Assembly (NCBI GenBank): GCA_900553645.1
Contig: USEE01000113.1
Span: 1-5,668 of the forward strand
Reading direction: 5' to 3'
Source of the DNA: an uncultured Eubacteriales bacterium
GTDB taxonomy: Bacteria > Bacillota_A > Clostridia > Christensenellales > Aristaeellaceae
Length of the DNA stretch: 5,668 nucleotides
In this document: positions 1 to 5,392 of the stretch, in pieces
Position numbering within the stretch: position 1 is the stretch's first letter
Layout: each line of letters opens with the position of its first letter
Position numbers and translations under genes: made by a program
Notes under the pieces: generated by a model
The model's input: the letters and a program-made list of their open reading frames with translations, nothing else
What the model was told of the DNA's origin: nothing
Databases searched by the model: none

Positions 1-236
1 ACAAGGCGCGCAACCAGCGTGTTGGACTGTATCGCAACCTGCTCAATCTGGCCTTCCTCAATCATTGTCAGCAGCTCGGAATAGCTCTTCTCATTGGAGA
101 TATTCCCGTTCTGATTGGACAGCGCAAATGCGATGACCGCCAGCAGTACCAGCAGCAGCAGGTATTTGAACGGCCCCTGCATGGGATTTTTCTTCATATT
201 ATTAGGAACATTCGGCCGGTTAGAATTTGGATTCAA
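1..236 (-). CDS. ftsH: ATP-dependent zinc metalloprotease FtsH, N-terminal part (partial)
   Basis: FtsH is a membrane-anchored AAA+ zinc protease that degrades misfolded membrane proteins and regulatory proteins. Only 78 codons are inside the window, and the gene continues past the left edge. Visible are a short polar Asn/Pro-rich N-terminus, a basic KKNPMQGPFKY patch, a hydrophobic helix at about residues 25-40 (LLLLVLLAVIAFAL), and then the start of the extracytoplasmic FtsH_ext domain (YSELLTMIEEGQIEQVAI). The AAA, SRH and HEXXH parts are outside the window. I chose the TTG at 236 as start because GAGGG (246-250) precedes it with a 9-nt spacer. The in-frame ATG at 197 has no Shine-Dalgarno upstream, and an in-frame TGA lies 5' of the TTG. 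The position after hpt matches the conserved tilS-hpt-ftsH order of Bacillota, which supports the call. The exact start is less certain than the identity. Confidence 0.92.
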   Translation of the reverse strand, partial: MNPNSNRPNVPNNMKKNPMQGPFKYLLLLVLLAVIAFALSNQNGNISNEKSYSELLTMIEEGQIEQVAIQSNTLVARL

Positions 237-240
237 ACAA

Positions 241-250
241 CTCTTCCCTC
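241..250 (-). promoter_or_regulatory. ftsH ribosome binding site selecting a TTG start
   Basis: The minus strand reads GAGGGAAGAG here, with the GAGGG core at 246-250 lying 9 nt before the TTG at 236. No comparable purine run precedes the internal ATG at 197, so this site decides the start. An out-of-frame TTG at 240 is too close to the core to be used. Confidence 0.65.
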
Positions 251-265
251 GCTTTCACAGTGTGA

Positions 266-300
266 AGCCTCAGTCAAAGGAGCATACTGCTCCTAAGGCT
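266..300 (-). promoter_or_regulatory. Stem-loop at the 5' end of the predicted ftsH leader
   Basis: On the minus strand AGCCTTAG (300-293) can pair with CTGAGGCT (273-266) over 8 bp with one G-U pair. Alternatively AGGAGCA (294-288) pairs perfectly with TGCTCCT (284-278) around a 3-nt loop. There is no adequate U-run after it, so it is not a convincing terminator. The predicted start of the promoter at 307-335 falls at about 300, so the mRNA would begin with this hairpin. A second short palindrome (254-266, TTCACAGTGTGAA) lies between it and the ribosome binding site. A 5' mRNA-stabilising or translation-modulating leader is an inference. Confidence 0.5.
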
Positions 301-306
301 GGTAAT

Positions 307-335
307 ATTGTACCATCACAGCGCTTCAAATGCAA
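307..335 (-). promoter_or_regulatory. Sigma-A-type promoter for ftsH
   Basis: On the minus strand a -35-like TTGCAT (335-330) and a -10 TACAAT (312-307) are separated by exactly 17 bp. The -10 matches consensus at five of six positions, while the -35 is weaker (three of six). Transcription would start at about 300 and give a leader of roughly 64 nt. No intrinsic terminator with a U-run is visible between the hpt stop (429) and here, so ftsH may also receive readthrough from tilS-hpt. An isolated TATAAT at 380-385 on the same strand lacks a good -35. Confidence 0.55.
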
Positions 336-428
336 ACCCAAACGCCCTAATTTTCCGAAAAAGCCATTTTTCTTCATTAATTATAGGGTTGCGGGGCAAA
401 TGCGCCATATTTGAGGCATTGCCGTAAC

Positions 429-986
429 TCAGGCGTACACCTCGGGCTTGAGCACGCCTATGTCGGGGAGGTTGCGGTACTTTTCGGCATAGTCAAGGCC
501 ATAGCCCACAACGAACTCGTTGGGGATTACGAAGCCGAAGTAATCCGCCTCAATCTCTACCTGTCGGCGGTCGGGCTTATCCAGCAGAGTGCAGATTTTA
601 AGGCTGGCCGCGCCGCGCGCCAGCAGCGTTTCCTTGAGGAAGGCCAGCGTCTTGCCGGTATCCACTATGTCCTCGACGATTATCACATGGCGGCCCGAGA
701 TGGCGTTATCCAGATCCTTGAGTATGCGCACCACGCCCGATGACTTGGTGGCGCTGCCGTAGCTGGATATTGCCATGAAGTCGATCGCCACGGGTATGTC
801 CACATGGCGTATCAGGTCGGAGAAGAACACAACCGCGCCCTTGAGTATGCCCACCATCAGCACATCCTTGCCGCGGTAGTCCTCGGTTATGCGCGCGCCC
901 AGTTCGGCGACGCGCTTTTCCAGCTCATCGCGGCTAATCAGCCAATGGTCAATGTCTGCCTGCATATTAACGGGATTAATGTTCAT
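429..986 (-). CDS. hpt: Hypoxanthine(-guanine) phosphoribosyltransferase
   Basis: This cytosolic purine-salvage enzyme makes IMP/GMP from hypoxanthine/guanine and PRPP. The 185-residue product has the usual length for the bacterial family and shows its signatures: the LKG loop (residues 48-50), the SSYG flexible loop (about 74-77), the PRPP-binding loop [11 protein letters not shown] (104-114) with the acidic pair E105/D106, and LLDKP (134-138). A purine-site region [20 protein letters not shown] (148-167) and the C-terminal RNLP follow. I start it at ATG 986 because GGAGG (996-1000) precedes it with a 9-nt spacer. The TTG at 1004 overlaps the tilS-proximal spacer without its own site, and the ATG at 995 lies directly on the Shine-Dalgarno. 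Only 24 nt separate it from the tilS stop, so the two are probably co-transcribed, as in B. subtilis (tilS-hprT). Confidence 0.97.
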   Translation of the reverse strand: MNINPVNMQADIDHWLISRDELEKRVAELGARITEDYRGKDVLMVGILKGAVVFFSDLIRHVDIPVAIDFMAISSYGSATKSSGVVRILKDLDNAISGRHVIIVEDIVDTGKTLAFLKETLLARGAASLKICTLLDKPDRRQVEIEADYFGFVIPNEFVVGYGLDYAEKYRNLPDIGVLKPEVYA

Positions 987-1010
987 TCTTTTCATCCTCC
1001 GCAATTTTTA

Positions 1011-2402
1011 TTACCAGAGTTTAAGTCCCTGCCAGCGCAAAAGCGCGGTTTTGCTTGTATCGGGAGTGACCGCGCAATCGCGCGCCACGCCCACGCCCAG
1101 CGCCCATAAAACGCGCGAGCCGCGCGCCGCTACGGGCAAAAATCCCCTGACCTGCCTGTCCACCTTTTTGTCTATGTAATAGTCCTTCAGCTTCTTTTCG
1201 CCGGGCGCGCCCAGCGGCCATATCGTGTCGCCCGCGCGCCTGAAGCGCAATTGAGCGCCCTCCAGCGCCGCCGCGTCAACCAACTGTTCCCAGCGGCCGT
1301 CGCCCAGATGCAGACTGCCGTCCGCCTCAAGTAATTCAGGTTCAATATTCAGTTTGCCAATCGACGTTTCGATTTGAGTGGGAATAGTTTCAATGCTTAT
1401 ATCATGCGATTCGCCAAGCGCGTCCAGCAGCCGCCCGCCGCGCCCATTGCCCGCATATTCCAGATATATGCGATTCGTGCCCAGACTCACGCGCACATCG
1501 CCCGGCAGGTTGGTCGTATGGCCGTCAAGCACCGCAAGCAGCCGCTCGATGCCCGCCTGTTCGGGGTCATGGCCGGAATTGCGCATCGCACGCGCCGCTA
1601 TGCGCGCCTGTATCGCCGGGTGCAAACTGCGGAACTTATCCGCGACGATGAACTCGCCGCCCGGATATTCAAACAAGCATTCGCGCACCGCCACGTCCGC
1701 AACTGAGCTCATATAGTCGTCGTCGCGCGCCGCCGCCTTGGCCAGTCGGCACAGTCCCGCACGGCTGCCCGGGTACGCCCGCTCGCAGTCGGGCAATATC
1801 ACATGCCGGACGTAATTGCGGGTGTAGCGCGTGTCTGCGTTGGTCTTGTCCTCGCGGAAGTCGAGGTTATGCTCGTTCAGGTATTCGCGCAATTCCTCCG
1901 GGTCAACATCCAGCAATGGCCTTATCAGCATACCGGCGCTTGGCCTCATGCCCGCAAGCCCGCTCACCGACGCGCCGCGCAATGCGTGCATCAGCACGGT
2001 TTCGGCCTGATCGCGGCTGTGATGCGCAAGTGCGATTAAGTCACAGTTCTGCTCGCGCGCCGTGCGGTAGAAAAATTCGTACCTGACGCGCCGCGCCGCG
2101 CTCTCTATGCCCTCGCCCGTGTTTTGCGCAATCTGCGGCACATCGACGCGCGTCGTAAAGAGCCGCATGTCCATGCTGTCGCAAAGTGACTTTACAAATT
2201 CAAACTCCTCGTCGGATTCGGCGCGTATGCCGTGATGCACATGCGCCGCGCATACCTCATACCCCGCCGCGTCCGCAGCCGAGCGCAGTATGTGCGCCAG
2301 CGCCACCGAGTCCGCGCCGCCCGACAACGCGCACAGCACGCGCTGACCCGCGCGCACGATCTGACCCGATTTGAGCGCCGCTATCGCCTCGCTAAGTTTC
2401 AT
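1011..2402 (-). CDS. tilS: tRNA(Ile)-lysidine synthetase TilS
   Basis: TilS uses ATP and lysine to convert C34 of the CAU-anticodon tRNA-Ile to lysidine, so that it reads AUA and is charged with isoleucine; the gene is essential in most bacteria. The 463-residue product has the N-terminal PP-loop SGGADS (27-32), HVHHGIR (54-60), SAARRVRYEFF (101-111), HHSRDQAET (127-135), and RNYVRHVILP (195-204, family RN-x-x-R-H-x-x-LP). The C-terminal TilS domain carries GDTIWPLGAPGEKKLKDYYI (391-410) and DKKV. In the HHxDDQxET motif the first Asp is Arg here (R130). ATG 2402 is preceded by GGAGG (2408-2412) with a 5-nt spacer. An in-frame GTG at 2441 would lie upstream of the predicted transcription start and lacks a site. 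hpt follows after 24 nt. The identification is firm. Confidence 0.97.
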   Translation of the reverse strand: MKLSEAIAALKSGQIVRAGQRVLCALSGGADSVALAHILRSAADAAGYEVCAAHVHHGIRAESDEEFEFVKSLCDSMDMRLFTTRVDVPQIAQNTGEGIESAARRVRYEFFYRTAREQNCDLIALAHHSRDQAETVLMHALRGASVSGLAGMRPSAGMLIRPLLDVDPEELREYLNEHNLDFREDKTNADTRYTRNYVRHVILPDCERAYPGSRAGLCRLAKAAARDDDYMSSVADVAVRECLFEYPGGEFIVADKFRSLHPAIQARIAARAMRNSGHDPEQAGIERLLAVLDGHTTNLPGDVRVSLGTNRIYLEYAGNGRGGRLLDALGESHDISIETIPTQIETSIGKLNIEPELLEADGSLHLGDGRWEQLVDAAALEGAQLRFRRAGDTIWPLGAPGEKKLKDYYIDKKVDRQVRGFLPVAARGSRVLWALGVGVARDCAVTPDTSKTALLRWQGLKLW

Positions 2403-2431
2403 ACGCGCCTCCAATAACTGTCCATGATATA

Positions 2432-2460
2432 ATTTTACCACTATGGCCGCGCGCGCACAA
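2432..2460 (-). promoter_or_regulatory. Extended -10 promoter for the tilS-hpt operon
   Basis: On the minus strand TTGTGC (2460-2455) and TAAAAT (2437-2432) are 17 bp apart. The -10 is preceded by TGG, giving the extended form TGGTAAAAT (2440-2432), which can compensate for the weak -35. The start would fall near 2425, leaving about 23 nt before ATG 2402. That fits the ATG rather than the GTG at 2441 as the tilS start. A perfect TTGACA at 2475-2470 has no -10 at a usable distance. Confidence 0.55.
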
Positions 2461-2470
2461 CTCAGTTTAT

Positions 2471-2502
2471 GTCAATTAACGGGCGCGTCCGTTAATATTG
2501 AC
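2471..2502. repeat. Long imperfect palindrome upstream of tilS
   Basis: The arm GTCAATTAACGG (2471-2482) is the reverse complement of 2489-2502 except for an extra AT dinucleotide in the right arm; the 6-nt centre is GCGCGT. As RNA it would form a 12-bp stem with a 2-nt bulge. On the minus strand no T-run follows, so it is a poor terminator for that strand. On the plus strand only a broken T-rich stretch follows. It lies just upstream of the predicted tilS -35 (2455-2460), where an operator would sit, but no regulator can be named. Confidence 0.6.
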
Positions 2503-2718
2503 GCATATGTTTGGTTTTTGTTCACAATATCCGTCACAATGAATTGATTTAGCCGTTCGTTGTTACAGCCAGCCGCCGCTTTATGCTTTGCACCGCTGCT
2601 TCGAATGATTTATGTTAAGGCAGTCAGCCGCAGTTGTGTCTGTCTGAAAAGCTTCTCAGCTTTAACCGCCTTAGGCATTGAGTCGTTGAAAGCCTTAGCT
2701 TACCTCCTCAGCACAGAC
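2503..2718. other. Noncoding gap between spoIIE terminator and tilS palindrome
   Basis: No gene is supported on either strand. A plus-strand frame from a TTG at about 2560 has no ribosome binding site and no recognisable content. On the minus strand a strong AGGAGG (2708-2703) is followed by no start codon at a usable distance; the nearest ATG, about 25 nt on, opens only 22 codons. A nested structure is visible: TAAGGCAGT (2616-2624) pairs with ACCGCCTTA (2665-2673) with one mismatch that becomes G-U in minus-strand RNA. It encloses the near-palindrome CTGAAAAGCTTCTCAG (2644-2659). GCCTTAG occurs twice, 24 nt apart (2668-2674 and 2692-2698). Function is unknown. Confidence 0.4.
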
Positions 2719-2774
2719 AAAAAGCAGCCCGAAAGCCATACTGAACCGCCGTTCAGATAACTTCCGAGCCGCTT
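2719..2774 (-). terminator. Rho-independent terminator of spoIIE
   Basis: Twelve nucleotides after the spoIIE stop, the minus strand reads AAGCGGCTCGGAAG (2774-2761). This pairs with CTTTCGGGCTGCTT (2735-2722) over 14 bp, 11 Watson-Crick and 3 G-U, with no mismatch. The stem runs directly into five Ts (2723-2719). Between the arms an inner hairpin, CTGAAC-GGCG-GTTCAG, caps the structure. Stem, loop and U-tract are all present, so spoIIE transcription should mostly end before tilS. Confidence 0.8.
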
Positions 2775-2785
2775 CCTTTATAATG

Positions 2786-5134
2786 CTATTTCCGGCTGTG
2801 CAGTCCGAAAAAGTGCCTGTGCGCAGTGTGTCGGCGCGCCGATATGTCGATAACCACGACAGCCGCATCGTCTTTAAGCGAATACTTCGCGCGCATACGG
2901 GCAATCAGGCGTTCGGCCGCGCTGTCCGGCGAATCGCTGAGTAACGCGCACGAAAGGCTCATCAGGCTCCGGCGCTGATCGTCGTCGCTGAAGTCGCACA
3001 CGCCGTCGGTCAGCATAATCAGCCTGTCCCCATCGCGCAGACGCGCCAGCCGGTGCGCCGCGCTTACATCCGCCAGTATGCCGCACGGCAGGGCGCTGCC
3101 GGTTATCATGCGCGCACGGCCGCCGCTGACCAGCACCGACGGCGCCGCGCCCAGCTTGTACGAATCTGCCCGGCCGCTTTCGGGATCGATCAGCATTACG
3201 TCCAGCGTCGCGTACATCTCGTCGTCACCGCGCAGTTGAAGTATCGTGTTGGCGATCTCCAGCGCGCTTTCCGGGCGCACGCCGTCGCCCAATAGCCGGT
3301 TGACCACCGCCAGCGCCGCACAGCTTTCGCGCGCCGCCGCGTCTCCCCTGCCTTTGCCGTCCGACACCGCCGCCAGCCAACGCCCGTCGCTCAGCCGCGT
3401 AATGAGCGCGCTGTCGCCGCACGCGTCCGCGCTTTGCGCATACCGCCGCACCGCGCCGTGCACGCTGAGCCGTGAGCGCTGTCTTAGCCGGAACACATTG
3501 CCCGACTTGCCCGTGACTTCAAAATCTACGCCGGTTGCGCGCATCAGTTCGCGCTCGATTCCCTCCGGATTTGCGCCGCCCTCTATAAACGCAAGACGTT
3601 CTTCACCAGCGGTCACGCACACGCGCCCGCCGCTGAGTTTCGCCGCGCGTAACGCCCGGCTTGCCCTATGAGATGCGTCCGCATCCAGCTTCAGGCGGCG
3701 CAGACTGCGCATTTCGGCTTCAGCCTCGCCGCGTATGCGAATGCGCTCGTCGCTCAGTATGTCCTCGCGCCGCTTTGCAATCGCCCGCTTGCACTCGTCC
3801 ATGCTAAAAAGGCGTTTTATCGCGGGCAGTCGGGTTTCCAGCTCCGCGCTTCTTACACAGCCGGTCGGAAGAATGGTCGCGCTTACCGCCTCACCGCGCA
3901 TTATCGCGTCGCGCAGTCTTATAAGCGCCGCATAGCCTGCGCTGTCCGCCCTGTTCCAACAGCGCCCTTCGCGCGCACAGCCTGAACATATGAGTCTGCG
4001 CATCTCGCCCAGCTCACGCGCGCGGCTCATCGGCGGTGCGGACTGCGTTATATCGTCCACGTCGCGCTCCAGATTTACCAGTCGCTGCTGAACCTGCGCG
4101 CATTCGCGGCTTATGCAGGACGTGAGCAGGTTTTGAGCATCGTGCCGCTGACGCTCATCGCCATTGACACGATTAATTGCGCCCCATAACGCCGCACCCA
4201 CTGCGCCTATCGCGCCCGAAGTCAGCGTGCCATAACCGTCCATCAGTCCGCACAATGCGCATACCCCAGCACCGGGCAGACCGTATGCGGCGCTTCCCAT
4301 AAGACCTGCAAGTGTGCCTGCAATCGGATACACGGCCAGCCGCCACGACAAGTCGTCCGCCGCCAGCAGGCACGCGCTTAGTACACAGCCTAAGGCAAAA
4401 CCCGAAGCGGCGCGCTTACCCGCCTCGCCGGGCAGATCATATGTAAGTACGGCAAGCGCCGCCGCACATGCCAGCGCGTGCAGGTCGAGCATACCTGCCA
4501 AAATGCCGCTAAGCCCGGACGCGCACGTCGCGCACAGCAGCATAAGCGCGCACCTCCTGTGCAGAACGGGCGCATCGGAACCGTTCAGCGCCAGCGCAAA
4601 TACCGGCGTAAGCCCGAAACCCATGAGCGCGCTTATCCCGCAATAAACAAGCCCCTCATTCGATGAACCGGCCAGCACCACGGTCATTATCAGGTTGGAA
4701 ACGCCCGCCGCACACGCTGCAAGCGCAACAAATCTCGCCGAGTCGGTATCGCCCTGCGCCGCCGATAATATCCGTCTGAACATGCGCGCCGTTTTTTCGG
4801 ACTTGATCTGAATATACTCCATACTGCGCATGACGCACATTATCAGCCACACGCTCAGGCACGCAAACGCCGGCCATATGCGCGATACGCCGCCAGTCAG
4901 CGCACAGCCCGCAATGCAGCCGATGATCATACTCACCCCGCCATACCCGCCGCACAGCCCTGCAGCGAACAGCGCCGCGCCCGCCGTCTGAACGCCGCCG
5001 AAAAGCGAAGCGCGGGCGCACAGAAACGCCATCAGCGCCGCACACGCGCACCGGCCAATATGCTGCGCGCCCTCGCCGCGCGCCGCGCTTATAATCGCCC
5101 GTCCGGGCATGGTTCTCTCCTGCCGACTGAGCAT
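2786..5134 (-). CDS. spoIIE: Stage II sporulation protein E (membrane PP2C phosphatase)
   Basis: SpoIIE sits at the polar septum, interacts with FtsZ, and dephosphorylates SpoIIAA-P, releasing sigma-F in the forespore. The 782-residue product is slightly shorter than the 827-residue B. subtilis protein and has the same layout. There are about ten hydrophobic segments (about 28-320), a charged central region (about 325-555), and a C-terminal PP2C domain (about 556-765). Phosphatase motifs are CGDS (572-575), SDGKGRGDAA (591-600, metal-binding D592), RGDDEMYATLDV (635-646), MLTDGVCDF (707-715, D710) and KDDAAVVVIDI (754-764). The family's metal-binding aspartates therefore look intact. The central region holds C383-x2-C386-x5-C392-W. 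ATG 5134 has GGAGG (5142-5146) with a 7-nt spacer; ATG 5110 also has an AGGAG and is a real alternative. An 18-residue basic/His-rich tail follows the last PP2C strand. It diverges from the plus-strand kinase-like gene. Confidence 0.97.
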   Translation of the reverse strand: MLSRQERTMPGRAIISAARGEGAQHIGRCACAALMAFLCARASLFGGVQTAGAALFAAGLCGGYGGVSMIIGCIAGCALTGGVSRIWPAFACLSVWLIMCVMRSMEYIQIKSEKTARMFRRILSAAQGDTDSARFVALAACAAGVSNLIMTVVLAGSSNEGLVYCGISALMGFGLTPVFALALNGSDAPVLHRRCALMLLCATCASGLSGILAGMLDLHALACAAALAVLTYDLPGEAGKRAASGFALGCVLSACLLAADDLSWRLAVYPIAGTLAGLMGSAAYGLPGAGVCALCGLMDGYGTLTSGAIGAVGAALWGAINRVNGDERQRHDAQNLLTSCISRECAQVQQRLVNLERDVDDITQSAPPMSRARELGEMRRLICSGCAREGRCWNRADSAGYAALIRLRDAIMRGEAVSATILPTGCVRSAELETRLPAIKRLFSMDECKRAIAKRREDILSDERIRIRGEAEAEMRSLRRLKLDADASHRASRALRAAKLSGGRVCVTAGEERLAFIEGGANPEGIERELMRATGVDFEVTGKSGNVFRLRQRSRLSVHGAVRRYAQSADACGDSALITRLSDGRWLAAVSDGKGRGDAAARESCAALAVVNRLLGDGVRPESALEIANTILQLRGDDEMYATLDVMLIDPESGRADSYKLGAAPSVLVSGGRARMITGSALPCGILADVSAAHRLARLRDGDRLIMLTDGVCDFSDDDQRRSLMSLSCALLSDSPDSAAERLIARMRAKYSLKDDAAVVVIDISARRHTAHRHFFGLHSRK

Positions 5135-5167
5135 ACGTCCACCTCCGCGCCGTGATTATGTCTTAAT

Positions 5168-5201
5168 ATTATAATTTATATATAGCGCGATAGTTGTCGC
5201 A
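5168..5201 (-). promoter_or_regulatory. Spo0A-dependent-type spoIIE promoter with 21-bp spacing
   Basis: On the minus strand the -10 TATAAT (5173-5168) is perfect, but the hexamer 17 bp upstream (CAACTA) is not a -35. At 21 bp lies GCGACA (5200-5195), matching TTGACA at four of six positions. It is part of TGCGACA (5201-5195), one mismatch from the 0A box TTCGACA/TGTCGAA. A sigma-A promoter with 21-bp spacing and overlapping 0A boxes is the known arrangement for B. subtilis spoIIE, activated by phosphorylated Spo0A. A weaker 0A-like AATCGAA is at 5246-5252. The start would be near 5161, about 27 nt before ATG 5134. Confidence 0.65.
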
Positions 5202-5231
5202 GTGCGGCAGGCATATACGCAGTTTAAGCCC

Positions 5232-5250
5232 CGATTTTGCGTAAAAATCG
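5232..5250. repeat. Palindrome in the divergent promoter region
   Basis: CGATTTT (5232-5238) and AAAATCG (5244-5250) are perfect 7-bp inverted repeats around GCGTA. The element lies between the spoIIE promoter (5168-5201) and the plus-strand promoter (5283-5311). It overlaps the weak 0A-like AATCGAA (5246-5252). It is well placed for a DNA-binding regulator of either gene, but no specific protein can be inferred. Confidence 0.5.
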
Positions 5251-5282
5251 AACTAATCTGCGCGAATTATCGCCGTTTGAGG

Positions 5283-5311
5283 TTGACAATTGCGATAAAA
5301 CTAGCTATACT
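5283..5311 (+). promoter_or_regulatory. Sigma-A promoter of the P-loop gene
   Basis: A perfect TTGACA (5283-5288) and TATACT (5306-5311, five of six) are separated by exactly 17 bp. The start would be near 5318, giving a leader of about 75 nt. The leader opens with a small inverted repeat, ATATGG (5319-5324) and CCATAT (5343-5348). This is the strongest vegetative-type promoter in the window. Confidence 0.75.
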
Positions 5312-5392
5312 TTTGTGTATATGGACAATGCAATTGGCGTAGCCATATTGATAAAGTTATGTATCACACTTAGAATAGAGGGGCATTGACAA

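Noticed and set aside
357..372. GAAAAA-GCCA-TTTTTC inverted repeat after hpt considered as a terminator
   Set aside because: The stem is A/T only, with no GC core and no separate U-tract. It would be too weak to terminate.
411..743. 110-codon plus-strand frame opposite hpt
   Set aside because: It is antisense to hpt, whose motifs are unambiguous. There is no ribosome binding site and no recognisable domain.
2595..2612. TTCGAAT resembling a tRNA T-loop in the gap, where B. subtilis carries tRNA genes nearby
   Set aside because: The flanking bases do not form the T-arm stem, and no acceptor, D-arm or anticodon arm can be built around it.
2560..2760. 66-codon plus-strand frame in the spoIIE-tilS gap
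   Set aside because: It has a TTG start without a Shine-Dalgarno and low-information content, and it reads antisense through the spoIIE terminator.
2695..2904. 69-codon minus-strand frame across the 3' end of spoIIE
   Set aside because: Most of it overlaps spoIIE in another frame, and its second half runs through the terminator stem. No start site is supported.
3246..3671. 141-codon open frame on the plus strand opposite spoIIE
   Set aside because: It lies wholly antisense to a clear spoIIE. Its composition (Ser/Arg/Pro/Ala-rich) is what GC-rich codons give in the opposite strand, and there is no family resemblance.
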